From contig JANXUF010000065.1 of assembly GCA_025356335.1 (NCBI GenBank), positions 1-37,516 on the forward strand: 37,516 nucleotides of DNA, given 5' to 3'. The translations under genes were made by a program, and so were the position numbers. Every line of letters begins with the position of its first letter. The stretch's first letter is position 1. The notes beneath the pieces were generated by a model. It had not been told where the DNA came from. It saw nothing but the letters and a program-made list of their open reading frames with translations, and ran no database searches. Of this stretch, positions 16,921-25,158 are shown piece by piece. The stretch is from Actinomycetes bacterium (lineage in GTDB: Bacteria; Actinomycetota; Acidimicrobiia; Acidimicrobiales; Ilumatobacteraceae).

Positions 16921-18318
16921 TCATCGTTCGCTACCTCGTACTGTCGTAGGTTCGGCTGTTCTGGCTGGTTCGTCCGGTTCGTCCGGTTCGTCCGGTTCGT
17001 CCGGTTCGTCCGGTGTGGCTGGTTCGCCGTTCGACGTGGAACCAAGCCGCTGCTCCACTACCTCGCGGACCCTGCGCTCGAAACCATTCCCGGAAGGATC
17101 GTAATACTGCCGCGGCGACACACCGCTCGGGGCGTACTGCTGCGGCAGCCAGCCACTCGGATCGTCGTGTGGGTATTGGTACCCGTCGCCGTGGCCGAGA
17201 ACGGCTGCTCCCTGATAGTGACTGTCGCGGAGGTGCGCAGGGACCTCCCCCAACAGCCCATTCTTGACGTCCTCCCTTGCGTGCCAGATGCCAAGCGCAC
17301 TGCGGTTGCTCTTCGGTGCAGTCGCCAGGTGGACGACTGCCTGCGCGAGGTTCAACTGCGCCTCGGGGAGCCCGACATGCTCCAGCGCCTGCGCTGCGGC
17401 GACGGCCACGACGAGCGCCTGTGGATCAGCCATTCCGACATCCTCACTCGCCAGGATGATCAGCCGCCTGGCGATGAAACGGGCGTCCTCGCCTGCTTCG
17501 AGCATCCGTGCCAGCCAGTACAGCCCGGCATCGGGATCGCTACCCCGAATGCTCTTGATGAACGCGCTGACGACGTCATAGTGGTCGTCGCGTCCGTAGC
17601 GCAGGGCGCTGGTGCCGAGCGCCGCTTCGACATCGGCGATCGTCACGGCGTGCGGGCTGGCCAGGGCGCAGGCGACTTCCAACGACGTCAGCACCTGGCG
17701 ACCGTCGCCACCGGCCCGATCGGCGAGCAGGTCGATGGCGGCCGGCGCAGCCGTCATCTCTTCCGCTCGGAGGCCACGCTCGATCAACTGGACAATCGCC
17801 GCGCGGTCGAGGACCTCCAACCGGAACAGCGTCGAGCGGCTGCGCAGCGGCGGGTTGACCTCGAAGAACGGATTCTCCGTCGTCGCCCCGATGAGCGTGA
17901 TGGTTCCGTTCTCGACACTCGGCAGCAGTGCATCCTGCTGCGATTTCGAGAAGCGGTGGATCTCGTCGAGAAACAGGATCGTGCCGCGTCCATGCTGGCC
18001 GAGTTGGTCCTTGGCGCGCTCGATGACCTCTCGAACGTCCTTGACGCCGGCGCTGACCGCCGACAACCGCTCGAAAACCCGGTGGGTACTCAGCGCCACG
18101 ACTTCGGCGAGTGTCGTCTTGCCCGTCCCCGGTGGACCCCAGAAGATCGCTGAGCTGAGGCGGTCCTGCTCGACGAGGCGCCGCAGCGGCCGACCCGGTC
18201 CGACGAGATGCTCCTGCCCGACGATTTCGTCCAGTGAACGTGGGCGCAACCGTGCAGCCAACGGTGCCTGCCGGCGAAGTCGCTCAGCGGCTGCCGCCGA
18301 AAACAGGTCCTCGCTCAT
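16921..18318 (-). CDS. rarA: Replication-associated recombination protein A (MgsA/RarA AAA ATPase)
   Basis: 465 aa, an AAA+ clamp-loader-like ATPase acting at stalled replication forks. Visible features are RPRSLDEIVGQEHLVGPG, Walker A GPPGTGKTTLAE, Walker B ILFLDEIHRF, sensor 1 LIGATTENPFFEVN, the arginine finger in LRSRSTLF, and the tetramerisation domain (RGSDPDAGLYWLARMLEAGED, ASEDVGMADPQAL). Beyond the conserved C-terminal domain is an extra tail with five Asp-Glu-Pro repeats (see 16967-17011). The ATG at 18318 fits the N-terminal DLFSAAAAERL motif. It is the first gene of the minus-strand run leading to aroB. Confidence 0.94.
   Translation of the reverse strand: MSEDLFSAAAAERLRRQAPLAARLRPRSLDEIVGQEHLVGPGRPLRRLVEQDRLSSAIFWGPPGTGKTTLAEVVALSTHRVFERLSAVSAGVKDVREVIERAKDQLGQHGRGTILFLDEIHRFSKSQQDALLPSVENGTITLIGATTENPFFEVNPPLRSRSTLFRLEVLDRAAIVQLIERGLRAEEMTAAPAAIDLLADRAGGDGRQVLTSLEVACALASPHAVTIADVEAALGTSALRYGRDDHYDVVSAFIKSIRGSDPDAGLYWLARMLEAGEDARFIARRLIILASEDVGMADPQALVVAVAAAQALEHVGLPEAQLNLAQAVVHLATAPKSNRSALGIWHAREDVKNGLLGEVPAHLRDSHYQGAAVLGHGDGYQYPHDDPSGWLPQQYAPSGVSPRQYYDPSGNGFERRVREVVEQRLGSTSNGEPATPDEPDEPDEPDEPDEPARTAEPTTVRGSER
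16967..17011. repeat. Five exact 9-bp tandem units in the 3' end of rarA
   Basis: The unit GGTTCGTCC (plus strand) occurs five times without change and encodes a Pro-Asp-Glu tripeptide run on the minus strand. As the length is a multiple of three, unit gain or loss keeps the frame. It probably varies between strains. Confidence 0.9.
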
Positions 18319-18326
18319 CGCTCCGT

Positions 18327-18332
18327 ACCGTA
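18327..18332 (-). promoter_or_regulatory. Possible -10 element of rarA
   Basis: TACGGT on the minus strand lies 8 bases before the rarA ATG, consistent with a leaderless or near-leaderless transcript. No clear -35 element was seen. Confidence 0.3.
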
Positions 18333-18404
18333 GCGCGACGACCCGACAGCGGAACAGGCCGACAACCTCGACGCCATCGGAGTTGCACGGCTGTGCGTCA
18401 GGTC

Positions 18405-18425
18405 ATCAGCTGAAGATGAGCTGAT
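18405..18425. promoter_or_regulatory. 7-bp perfect inverted repeat in the rarA/DUF1003 divergent gap
   Basis: ATCAGCT (18405-18411) and AGCTGAT (18419-18425) flank a 7-base spacer between two divergent genes. It could be an operator; no regulator can be assigned. Confidence 0.3.
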
Positions 18426-18497
18426 ATCGAGAGATCACAGCAGGCAGCAGCACTTCCCTACAGTACGTACAACCGCGGCATTCGAAAGGGCGCAATC

Positions 18498-18961
18498 ATG
18501 TCAACTCCTCCATCGACGATCGACAAACCAGCCGTCACCGAACTCGTGCATCATCCCGTCGTCGGGGACTACATCGCCACTCGCGCAGCAAGCCTGCAGA
18601 TCAAGTTGGCCGACGGCATCACCCGCTTCGCTGGATCGATGCGCTTCGTGTATCTGCATATCGTCGTCTTTGCGGGTTGGATGCTGTTCGTCGAAAGAGC
18701 CCGTGGCCGACGTTGACGCTCGTCGTCTCGCTGGAGGCGATCTTCCTGTCGACATTCGTGATGATCGGCCAGAACCGCCAGGCGACGTTCCAGCAGCAGA
18801 AGGCCGACCACGACTTCGTCGCCCAGGAGCAGGAATTGCAGGGCAATACGGCAATAACCAAGCTGATCCACGACCTCACACGTGAAATCCACGCCCACGT
18901 CTGTTCAGCGGTCCACGATTCGACTCAGCCGACGACGCCTGAACCGCTCAACCCTGCCTGA
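18498..18961 (+). pseudogene. DUF1003 membrane protein broken by one-base frameshift
   Basis: The first frame (ATG 18498) gives the N-terminal part up to SMRFVYLHIVVFAGWMLFVE and then runs into a stop at 18714-18716. Another frame continues with SPWPTLTLVVSLEAIFLSTF then MIGQNRQATFQQQKADHDF, the DUF1003 signature. One extra base in the AAA run at 18694-18696 would restore FVEKSPWPTLTL and a protein of about 154 aa, the normal family size with two membrane segments. GAAAGGG upstream of the ATG is a plausible ribosome-binding site. It may be a recent pseudogene, a phase-variable gene, or a homopolymer sequencing error. Confidence 0.85.
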
Positions 18962-18973
18962 CCGTCTGGAGCC

Positions 18974-19035
18974 CACGGTCACCTCACGGTCAGGCCACGG
19001 TCCGGGCCAGGCTTCGGCCAGGTTTCAGGCCACCG
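18974..19035. repeat. Degenerate 11-bp tandem repeat
   Basis: CACGGTC recurs at 18974, 18985 and 18996, exactly 11 bases apart. It is followed by weaker copies beginning CCAGGCTTCGG, CCAGGTTTCAGG and CCACCGTTCAG. It fills the gap between the DUF1003 remnant and the convergent end of aspS. Confidence 0.6.
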
Positions 19036-19036
19036 T

Positions 19037-20779
19037 TCAGTCCTTGGTGGCCGGCGGCAGGACGCGTAGGCCGAGGTCGTAGAGTTGGCTCGCGGCGACA
19101 GGCGTCGGCGCGTTGGTCATCGGGTCGGTGCCAGACTGCGTCTTCGGGAAAGCGATGACCTCTCGGATGTTCTCCTCGCCGGCCAACACGGCGACCAGGC
19201 GGTCGATGCCGAAGGCGAAACCACCGTGCGGTGGCGCTCCGTATTTGAATGGGGTGAGGAAGAACCCGAAGCGCTTGTTGGCCTCCTCTTCGCTGATGCC
19301 GAGCAGGCCGAAGATCCGCGACTGCAGTTCCGGCTGATGGATCCGGATCGAGCCAGAGCCGAGTTCCCATCCGTTGAGCACGAGGTCGTAGGCCTGCGAT
19401 CGCACGCTCATCGGGTCCGTTTCCATCTTCTCAAGGTCGTCAGGATGAGGCTGCGTGAATGGGTGATGGCCAGGGCGCGGCGTGCCCGTCACCGGGTCGA
19501 CACCGACGAACAGTGGGAAATCGACGATCCACACGTAGCGGTACGGGCCTTCGTGGACCGGCGGACGGCCGAGATCGTTGCGCAATTGTCCGAGCACTTC
19601 GCAGGCGTTCGTCCACGAGTCGGCGACGATCAGCAGGAGATCTCCCGGCTCGGCTCCGAGACGCTCCTTGAGATCGCTCTGCTCTCGTTCTGAAAGGAAC
19701 TTGGCGACCGGAGCTTCGAGAACTCCCTGTGCAGAGACCTTCATCCACACGAGTCCCTTGGCCCCGAGCGACTTCGCCCGATCCGTGAGCTGATCGAGCT
19801 TGTTCCGACCGAACTCCTCGGCGCGACCGGGGACGCAGATGCCCTTGATCGCCGCTGCACCTGCGAATGCCTTGAACTCCGTCCCGGCAAAGATGTGGGT
19901 CAGCTCTGTCAATTCCATCCCGAATCGCAGGTCGGGCTTGTCGACGCCGAAGCGCTCCATCGCCTCGAACCATGTCATCTTCTCGATCGGGTCGGGCCGC
20001 ACACCGGTTGCTGCCTCCGCAGCGGCGAGGACGGCGGCGCCGATCGCTTCGTGGATGTCGTCCTGATCGGCGAACGACATCTCCGCGTCGAGCTGCATGA
20101 ACTCGTACTGGCGGTCGGCGCGGAGATCCTCGTCACGCAGGCAGCGGGCGATCTGGAAGTACTTGTCGCAACCGGCGACCATCAACAGCTGTTTGAACAG
20201 CTGCGGCGACTGCGGCAGCGCGTAGAACGAGCCGGGATCCTTGCGCGACGGCACGAGGAATTCGCGGGCACCCTCCGGCGTCGAGGGGACGAGCATCGGC
20301 GTCTCGATCTCGACGAATCCCTGGTCCTCCATCGAGCGGCGGATCGCAGAGTTGACAGCCGAACGCAGGCGCAGGTTGCGCTGCATGCGCTCACGGCGCA
20401 GGTCGAGGTAACGGAACTGCAGGCGAGTGTTCTCCGCAACGTTGTCGGCGCGGGCATCGATCGGGAACGGCGGCGGCTCTGCACTGTTGAGGATCTCGAC
20501 CGTGCAGTCGCCGACTTCGACGTCGCCGGTGCCGATCTTGTCGTTGATCGTGCCGTCAGGCCTGGCGCGAACGACTCCGGTCACGCGTACTACGTACTCG
20601 GCGCGCACGTCGACGAGATTGTCGACGACGACCTGGACGATGCCGGTGTGGTCGCGGAGGTCGACGAAGGCGAGGTGTTCGCCGTGCTCGCGGCGCTTCC
20701 CCACCCAGCCGCAGACGCTGACCGTCTGGCCGATGTGTTCGGTGCGCAGTGCACCGCAGTAATGGGTTCGCATGGTCAT
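19037..20779 (-). CDS. aspS: Aspartyl-tRNA synthetase, bacterial type
   Basis: 580 aa. It has an OB-fold anticodon-binding domain (HIGQTVSVCGWVGKRREHG), a class IIb catalytic core (FLVPSRKDPGSFYALPQSPQ, RCLRDEDLRADRQ) and the bacterial GAD insertion, with motif 3 in GFAFGIDRLVAVLAGEENIRE. Motif 2 normally continues RQPEFTQ; here it is RQYEFMQ (Tyr225, Met228), an uncommon form. ATG 20779 overlaps the hisS stop by 4 bases (ATGA); ATG 20773 is an alternative. Whether it also charges tRNA-Asn cannot be decided from this window. Confidence 0.95.
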   Translation of the reverse strand: MTMRTHYCGALRTEHIGQTVSVCGWVGKRREHGEHLAFVDLRDHTGIVQVVVDNLVDVRAEYVVRVTGVVRARPDGTINDKIGTGDVEVGDCTVEILNSAEPPPFPIDARADNVAENTRLQFRYLDLRRERMQRNLRLRSAVNSAIRRSMEDQGFVEIETPMLVPSTPEGAREFLVPSRKDPGSFYALPQSPQLFKQLLMVAGCDKYFQIARCLRDEDLRADRQYEFMQLDAEMSFADQDDIHEAIGAAVLAAAEAATGVRPDPIEKMTWFEAMERFGVDKPDLRFGMELTELTHIFAGTEFKAFAGAAAIKGICVPGRAEEFGRNKLDQLTDRAKSLGAKGLVWMKVSAQGVLEAPVAKFLSEREQSDLKERLGAEPGDLLLIVADSWTNACEVLGQLRNDLGRPPVHEGPYRYVWIVDFPLFVGVDPVTGTPRPGHHPFTQPHPDDLEKMETDPMSVRSQAYDLVLNGWELGSGSIRIHQPELQSRIFGLLGISEEEANKRFGFFLTPFKYGAPPHGGFAFGIDRLVAVLAGEENIREVIAFPKTQSGTDPMTNAPTPVAASQLYDLGLRVLPPATKD

Positions 20780-22032
20780 GACAGTTGCTTCCTGATTGCT
20801 GCTGAGAGATCGTCGCGAGCGACGACCGATTGAGTGCCGTCCGCCATCACCTTGCAGGTGGCGGTTCCGGCTTCGAGTTCGTCAGAGCCGATGATCACGG
20901 CGATGGCCGCACCCGATCGATCGGCCGCCTTCATCTGGCTCTTGATGCTGCGGTTCTCATAGGCCCGTTCGGCACGAAGACCTTCGCGCTGCAATTGCTG
21001 GGTGATGATCAGCGCCTGCATGCCGCCGGTCGTGTCGACAACGAACACGTCGGCAGCATCAGCAGGCGCGTCGAACACGCCTTCGTCGTCACATGCCAGC
21101 AGCGTGCGGTCGAGGCCGAGGGCGAAGCCGACACCGGCGGTCTCCGGGCCACCGAGCGCTTCGACCAGGCCGTCGTATCTGCCGCCGCCGCCGAGCGCGT
21201 TCTGTGCGGAGTTGAGCGTGCCGCCCTGGTATTCGAACGTCGTCCGCCGATAGTAGTCGAGGCCGCGCACGAGCTTCGGCTCGAGCGTGAACGGGATGTC
21301 GAGTGCCCGCAGTCCCTCTTGGACCGCAGTGAAATGGGCAGCGGCATCGGCAGAATAGAAGTCACCGATCGTCGGCGCGCCGGCCACCACGGCCGAGTCT
21401 TCGCGGCGCTTGGAATCGAGCACCCGCAACGGGTTCTTCGTCAGTGTGAGCTTGGATTCGTCCGAGAGTTCGTCGACGTTCGCGGCGAAGTATGTCTGCA
21501 GTGCCGTGACGTAGGCGGCGCGATCCGCCGGCTCGCCGAGCGAGTTCAGCAGCAGCGTCACCTGGCGGAGGCCGAGCGCCTCGAAGAAGCGCCAGCCGAT
21601 GGCGATGACCTCAGCGTCGAGGTACGGGTCGTCAGCCCCGAGTACCTCGATGCCGACCTGGTCGAACTGGCGGTAGCGGCCACGCTGGGGGCGTTCGTAG
21701 CGGAAGTTCGGCCCTGCATAGAACGTCTTCCACGGCGTCTGCGGCCGGTTCTGTACGAATGCCCTGCAGACGCTGGCCGTCTGCTCGGGACGCAGCGCGA
21801 TATGGCGGGGCGGATCACCCTTGTCGTAGAAGTCGTACATCTCCTTGGTGACGACATCGGTGGCCTCGCCCACCCGCTTGAAGACATCGAGGTCCTCGAG
21901 CAGCGGCACCATGATCTCGCCGTATCCGCCAGCACCGGCAACCTGGGCGAAGACGGCTTGAAACGCCCGCCAGCGGGTCGAATCAGGTGCCAGTACGTCA
22001 CGCATCCCGGGGCTCGTCTGGAATGCAGGCAC
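20776..22032 (-). CDS. hisS: Histidyl-tRNA synthetase
   Basis: 418 aa, starting at GTG 22032 directly before the family start PAFQTSPGMRDVLAPD. Class II motifs: motif 1 near YGEIMVPLLEDLDVF, motif 2 in LRPEQTASVCRAF, ERPQRGRYRQFDQVGIEVLG, the histidine-specific LVRGLDYYRRTTFEYQ, and motif 3 in GVGFALGLDRTLL. A C-terminal anticodon-binding domain follows. It precedes aspS with a 4-base overlap, a pairing common in bacteria. The 110-base gap to relA shows no clear terminator or T-box. Confidence 0.95.
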   Translation of the reverse strand: MPAFQTSPGMRDVLAPDSTRWRAFQAVFAQVAGAGGYGEIMVPLLEDLDVFKRVGEATDVVTKEMYDFYDKGDPPRHIALRPEQTASVCRAFVQNRPQTPWKTFYAGPNFRYERPQRGRYRQFDQVGIEVLGADDPYLDAEVIAIGWRFFEALGLRQVTLLLNSLGEPADRAAYVTALQTYFAANVDELSDESKLTLTKNPLRVLDSKRREDSAVVAGAPTIGDFYSADAAAHFTAVQEGLRALDIPFTLEPKLVRGLDYYRRTTFEYQGGTLNSAQNALGGGGRYDGLVEALGGPETAGVGFALGLDRTLLACDDEGVFDAPADAADVFVVDTTGGMQALIITQQLQREGLRAERAYENRSIKSQMKAADRSGAAIAVIIGSDELEAGTATCKVMADGTQSVVARDDLSAAIRKQLS

Positions 22033-22142
22033 GTCGAGCGAGGCTAATCCGTTTTGCCGCTGACAGCACCGGAGATTCGCCGGACGAACTTCTTCGGCCC
22101 GTTTGCCGCCAACTGTGGCGGGTAGGTGGACTCAGTTTGTTT

Positions 22143-24413
22143 TCAGTTGGGGATCGGGAGGGATTCGCTGTCGTTGTCGCGACTCGGGATCGGCTCGGCG
22201 GTGCCGGGAACGATCCGGTAGGCGTCGTAGACGGCGTCGATCGACTTCATCATCCGCAACACCGATTCGAGGTGGTTGGCATCGGCCATCTCGAACTCGA
22301 AGCGCATCTTCGCCACTCGGTCGCTGCCGGTGTGCGTCGAGGCCGACACGATGTTGACGTGCAGGTCGGACAGCGCGTTGGCGACATCGCGCAGCAGCCG
22401 TGAGCGATCGAGGGCGATCACCTCGACCGCCGCGCGGAACACCGTGCCGGCGGCATCTCCGTCCCATTCGACGTCGATCATCCGCGCCGACTGATCGATC
22501 CGCAGCGCTCCGGCGTTCGAGCAGTCGGCGCGGTGCACGGACACGCCGCGGCCCTTGGTGACGAACCCGACGATCTCGTCGCCCGGTACCGGGGTGCAGC
22601 AGCGCGACAATCGCACGAGTACATCGTCGAGACCCTCGACATGCACGCCGACGCTCGGGCGGCGGGTGACGTTCGACCGCGGATGCAGTGCCGTGACCGA
22701 CATCTGTTCTTCGATCTCGCCGCCGCCGCGATATTCGCGGGCGACGCGTTGGGCGATCGTCTTGCCGGAAACATGATGCTCGCCGATCGCCACGAACAGC
22801 GAGTCGATGTCGACGTAGTTGCCGTTGGAGACCGCCTCCTTTTCGAGCAACTCGGACTTGAGGATCTTCTGGATCGGCAGGCCTTCACGGCGGAGTGCGT
22901 CGACGAGTTCTTCGCGGCCGGCTTCGAGCATGTCCTCACGGCGCTCCCGCGAGAACCATTGGCGGATCTTGTTCCGGGCTCTCGGCGAAACGGCGAAGCC
23001 GAGCCAGTCGCGGGTCGGGCCAGCACCGTCGACCTTGGAGGTGAAGATCTCGCAGGTGTCGCCGCTGCGCAGTTCCTGGTTGAGCGGGATGAGGCGGCCG
23101 TTGAGCCTGGCACCGATGCAGGAATGCCCGACCTGGGTGTGCACGGCGTAGGCGAAGTCGACCGGCGTCGAGCCGACCGGCAGGCTGATGACCCGCCCCT
23201 TCGGGGTGAAGACGAAGACCTCGTCCTGTTCGAGATCGGTCTTCAACGTCTCCATGAACGCTGCTGGATCGGACGTCTCCGCCTGCCAGTCGATCATCCG
23301 GTTGAGCCAGTCGAGATCAGACGTCGGCGAACCGGCCTTGTAGGCGTAGTGCGCAGCAACGCCCCACTCGGCACGGTGATGCATTTCACGGGTACGGATC
23401 TGCACCTCGATCGCCTTGCCCTCCGGTCCGATGACCGTCGTGTGCAGCGACTGGTAGAGGTTGAACTTCGGCATGGCGATGTAGTCCTTGAACCGACCGA
23501 CCACCGGGTTCCACTGGCCGTGGATCGATCCGAGGGCGGCGTAGCAGTCCTTGACGGAATCGACGATGATGCGCACGGCGATGAGGTCGAAGATGTCGTC
23601 GAACTCACGGCTCTTCTGCACCATCTTCTCGTAGATGCTCCACAGATGCTTGCCCCGACCGGTCACGTCGGCGTCGATCTTCAGGGCAGTGAGACGCTGG
23701 CGGATCTCCGCCTCGACCTTGGCGAGGTAGTGCTCGCGCTCCGGCGTCCGGCTGTAGACGAGGTGGTCCAATTCGGCGTAGCGCTTCGGAAACAAGGCGG
23801 CGAAGGAGAGGTCTTCGAGTTGCTGGCGGATCTCCTGGATGCCGAGCCGGTGAGCGAGCGGCGCATAGATATCTAGGGTTTCCTGGGCAACGCGACGCTG
23901 CTTGTCCGTCGGCGTGCCGGCGATGGTGCGCATGTTGTGCAGGCGGTCGGCGAGCTTGATGATCAGGACCCGTAGGTCCCTGGCCATCGCCACCAGCATC
24001 TTGCGCATCGTTGCGGCCTGCTGCGCCTCCTTCGAGTCGAAGTGGATGCGCTCGAGTTTGGTGACACCGTCGACGATCGCCGCGACCTCCGTACCGAAGG
24101 CCTGCTCGACATCGCCGACCGTCAGGTGGGTGTCCTCGACGGCGTCGTGCAGCAGCGCCGCTGCAAGGCTGACGTCGTCGAGGCCGATCTCGGCGACGAT
24201 CTGTGCAACCGACACCGGATGGTTGATATACGCTTCGCCGCTCGAGCGGTTCTGGTGCTGGTGTGCTTCCGAGGCGGTCTCGAAGGCGCGGGTGATCAAC
24301 GCAGTCGACGCCTTCGGATGCCTCGCCTTGAAGGCCGTCAGCACCGGTGCCAGGGTGTCGGTGGCGATCGGCGCCTGTCTCCTCCAAGGAAGAACGCGAT
24401 CGACCGTACCCAT
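22143..24413 (-). CDS. relA: Bifunctional (p)ppGpp synthetase/hydrolase
   Basis: 756 aa. It makes and degrades the stringent-response alarmone. The N-terminal HD hydrolase domain keeps LLHDAVEDT (His89-Asp90) and KLADRLHNMRT. The synthetase domain has RFKDYIAMPKFNLYQSLHTT and EVQIRT, and RFKD fits the RXKD form of bifunctional long Rel enzymes. The TGS domain (VFVFTPKGRVISLPVGSTPVDFAY), a helical/zinc-finger-like segment with LSRCCTPVPGDEIVGF, and a C-terminal ACT domain follow. ATG 24413 is preferred over the longer open frame because the extension is not protein-like and a -10 element lies 6 bases upstream. Confidence 0.95.
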   Translation of the reverse strand: MGTVDRVLPWRRQAPIATDTLAPVLTAFKARHPKASTALITRAFETASEAHQHQNRSSGEAYINHPVSVAQIVAEIGLDDVSLAAALLHDAVEDTHLTVGDVEQAFGTEVAAIVDGVTKLERIHFDSKEAQQAATMRKMLVAMARDLRVLIIKLADRLHNMRTIAGTPTDKQRRVAQETLDIYAPLAHRLGIQEIRQQLEDLSFAALFPKRYAELDHLVYSRTPEREHYLAKVEAEIRQRLTALKIDADVTGRGKHLWSIYEKMVQKSREFDDIFDLIAVRIIVDSVKDCYAALGSIHGQWNPVVGRFKDYIAMPKFNLYQSLHTTVIGPEGKAIEVQIRTREMHHRAEWGVAAHYAYKAGSPTSDLDWLNRMIDWQAETSDPAAFMETLKTDLEQDEVFVFTPKGRVISLPVGSTPVDFAYAVHTQVGHSCIGARLNGRLIPLNQELRSGDTCEIFTSKVDGAGPTRDWLGFAVSPRARNKIRQWFSRERREDMLEAGREELVDALRREGLPIQKILKSELLEKEAVSNGNYVDIDSLFVAIGEHHVSGKTIAQRVAREYRGGGEIEEQMSVTALHPRSNVTRRPSVGVHVEGLDDVLVRLSRCCTPVPGDEIVGFVTKGRGVSVHRADCSNAGALRIDQSARMIDVEWDGDAAGTVFRAAVEVIALDRSRLLRDVANALSDLHVNIVSASTHTGSDRVAKMRFEFEMADANHLESVLRMMKSIDAVYDAYRIVPGTAEPIPSRDNDSESLPIPN

Positions 24414-24419
24414 CCATGC

Positions 24420-24425
24420 AGTGTA
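24420..24425 (-). promoter_or_regulatory. Possible -10 element of relA (leaderless)
   Basis: TACACT on the minus strand is 6 bases before the relA ATG, the spacing expected when transcription starts at the start codon. No good -35 element was found. Confidence 0.4.
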
Positions 24426-24471
24426 ACCGCCACCCCCCTGCACCAGCGGAAACGCCGTTGTCGTCAGATCC

Positions 24472-24863
24472 TCAGATGAGCAATTCGAACGAACAGCTGA
24501 CATTCGCAGCGCGCGTGAGGTGCTCATCTGCTGTGAGCAACGTGACGTCGAGCGCCTCGGCGAGGGCAACATAGGCGGCGTCGTACACCGTGGTGTTGTG
24601 GCGGAGTTCCCAGCAGCGCTGCATCAGGAATCGGTGCGACACGCGCTCGAGACGGAGCGCGGACAAGTCCGTCAGCGCCTGAGACGCCCGCTGACTTGGC
24701 AGTTGGCGGATGCGCAGAGCCGACGAAACACCGAAGCCACTTCGACGTCGATCAACTCGGGCCCGCTCAACCGCTCGCTATCGAGGCGGTGACGCGCCCG
24801 GTGGCCGTCATCGCCGTCATCGCTCAGCGCCGTCACGAGGACGCTCGCATCGAGAACGATCAA
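24472..24863 (-). pseudogene. VapC-type PIN-domain toxin, split by a one-base frameshift
   Basis: The first frame starts at TTG 24863 (MIVLDASVLVTAL) and carries the first Asp (D5) and GPELIDVEVASVFRRL with Glu41, then shifts into a stop. The next frame carries QLPSQRASQALTDLSALRLE and the remaining acidic residues in TTVYDAAYVALAEAL and LLTADEHL, ending at 24472. A single extra base at about the SGQL position would give one normal PIN protein of roughly 130 aa with all four metal-binding acidic residues. The TTG overlaps the antitoxin stop. It is a recent inactivation or a sequencing error. If repaired, it would be a toxin ribonuclease. Confidence 0.8.
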
Positions 24864-25090
24864 TGCGCCTCGCGCTCGGCTCGCACCATCTTCGTGGCCG
24901 TCGCGAGACTGACGTTGCCGCCGGATCGATGCTCGATCCGAGCGAGCACCTCACTCATCGTTTCTGTCTCGGCATCCTCGATGAGCCGGGCAAGCAGATA
25001 CTCCTGCAACGACTGGCCGGCTTGCGCTGCTCTGCGCCGCAGCACTGCGTGGACCTCGGCAGGAACGTCTTCGACCTGGATGCTCGACAT
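24860..25090 (-). CDS. VapB/FitA-type antitoxin
   Basis: 76 aa from ATG 25090. An N-terminal ribbon-helix-helix (SSIQVEDVPAEVHAVLRRRA, AGQSLQEYLLARL) would bind DNA, and an acidic-to-mixed C-terminal tail (SEVLARIEHRSGG) would wrap the PIN toxin. The frame is open to 25150, but the added residues are unlike the family. Its stop overlaps the toxin's TTG start, the usual antitoxin-first coupled arrangement. Antitoxins of this group normally repress their own promoter, and a 7-bp inverted repeat lies just upstream. Confidence 0.8.
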   Translation of the reverse strand: MSSIQVEDVPAEVHAVLRRRAAQAGQSLQEYLLARLIEDAETETMSEVLARIEHRSGGNVSLATATKMVRAEREAH

Positions 25091-25110
25091 CCCGAGATGC
25101 CAACGCCGAA

Positions 25111-25140
25111 CTGGCGCTTCGACATGTGAATTGGCGCCAG
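25111..25140. promoter_or_regulatory. Inverted repeat upstream of the antitoxin gene
   Basis: CTGGCGC (25111-25117) and GCGCCAG (25134-25140) form a perfect 7-bp dyad in the 68-base gap between apt and the antitoxin gene. It could be the autoregulatory operator of the toxin-antitoxin pair or part of a terminator for apt. Confidence 0.35.
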
Positions 25141-25158
25141 AGTGCGGCACGGGAACGA

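Noticed and set aside
22033..22142. T-box or riboswitch near hisS/relA
   Set aside because: The gap is short and lies downstream of relA and upstream of hisS; no T-box core or antiterminator sequence could be found.
22533..23876. 447-aa plus-strand frame opposite relA
   Set aside because: It is an antisense shadow of the conserved synthetase and TGS domains.
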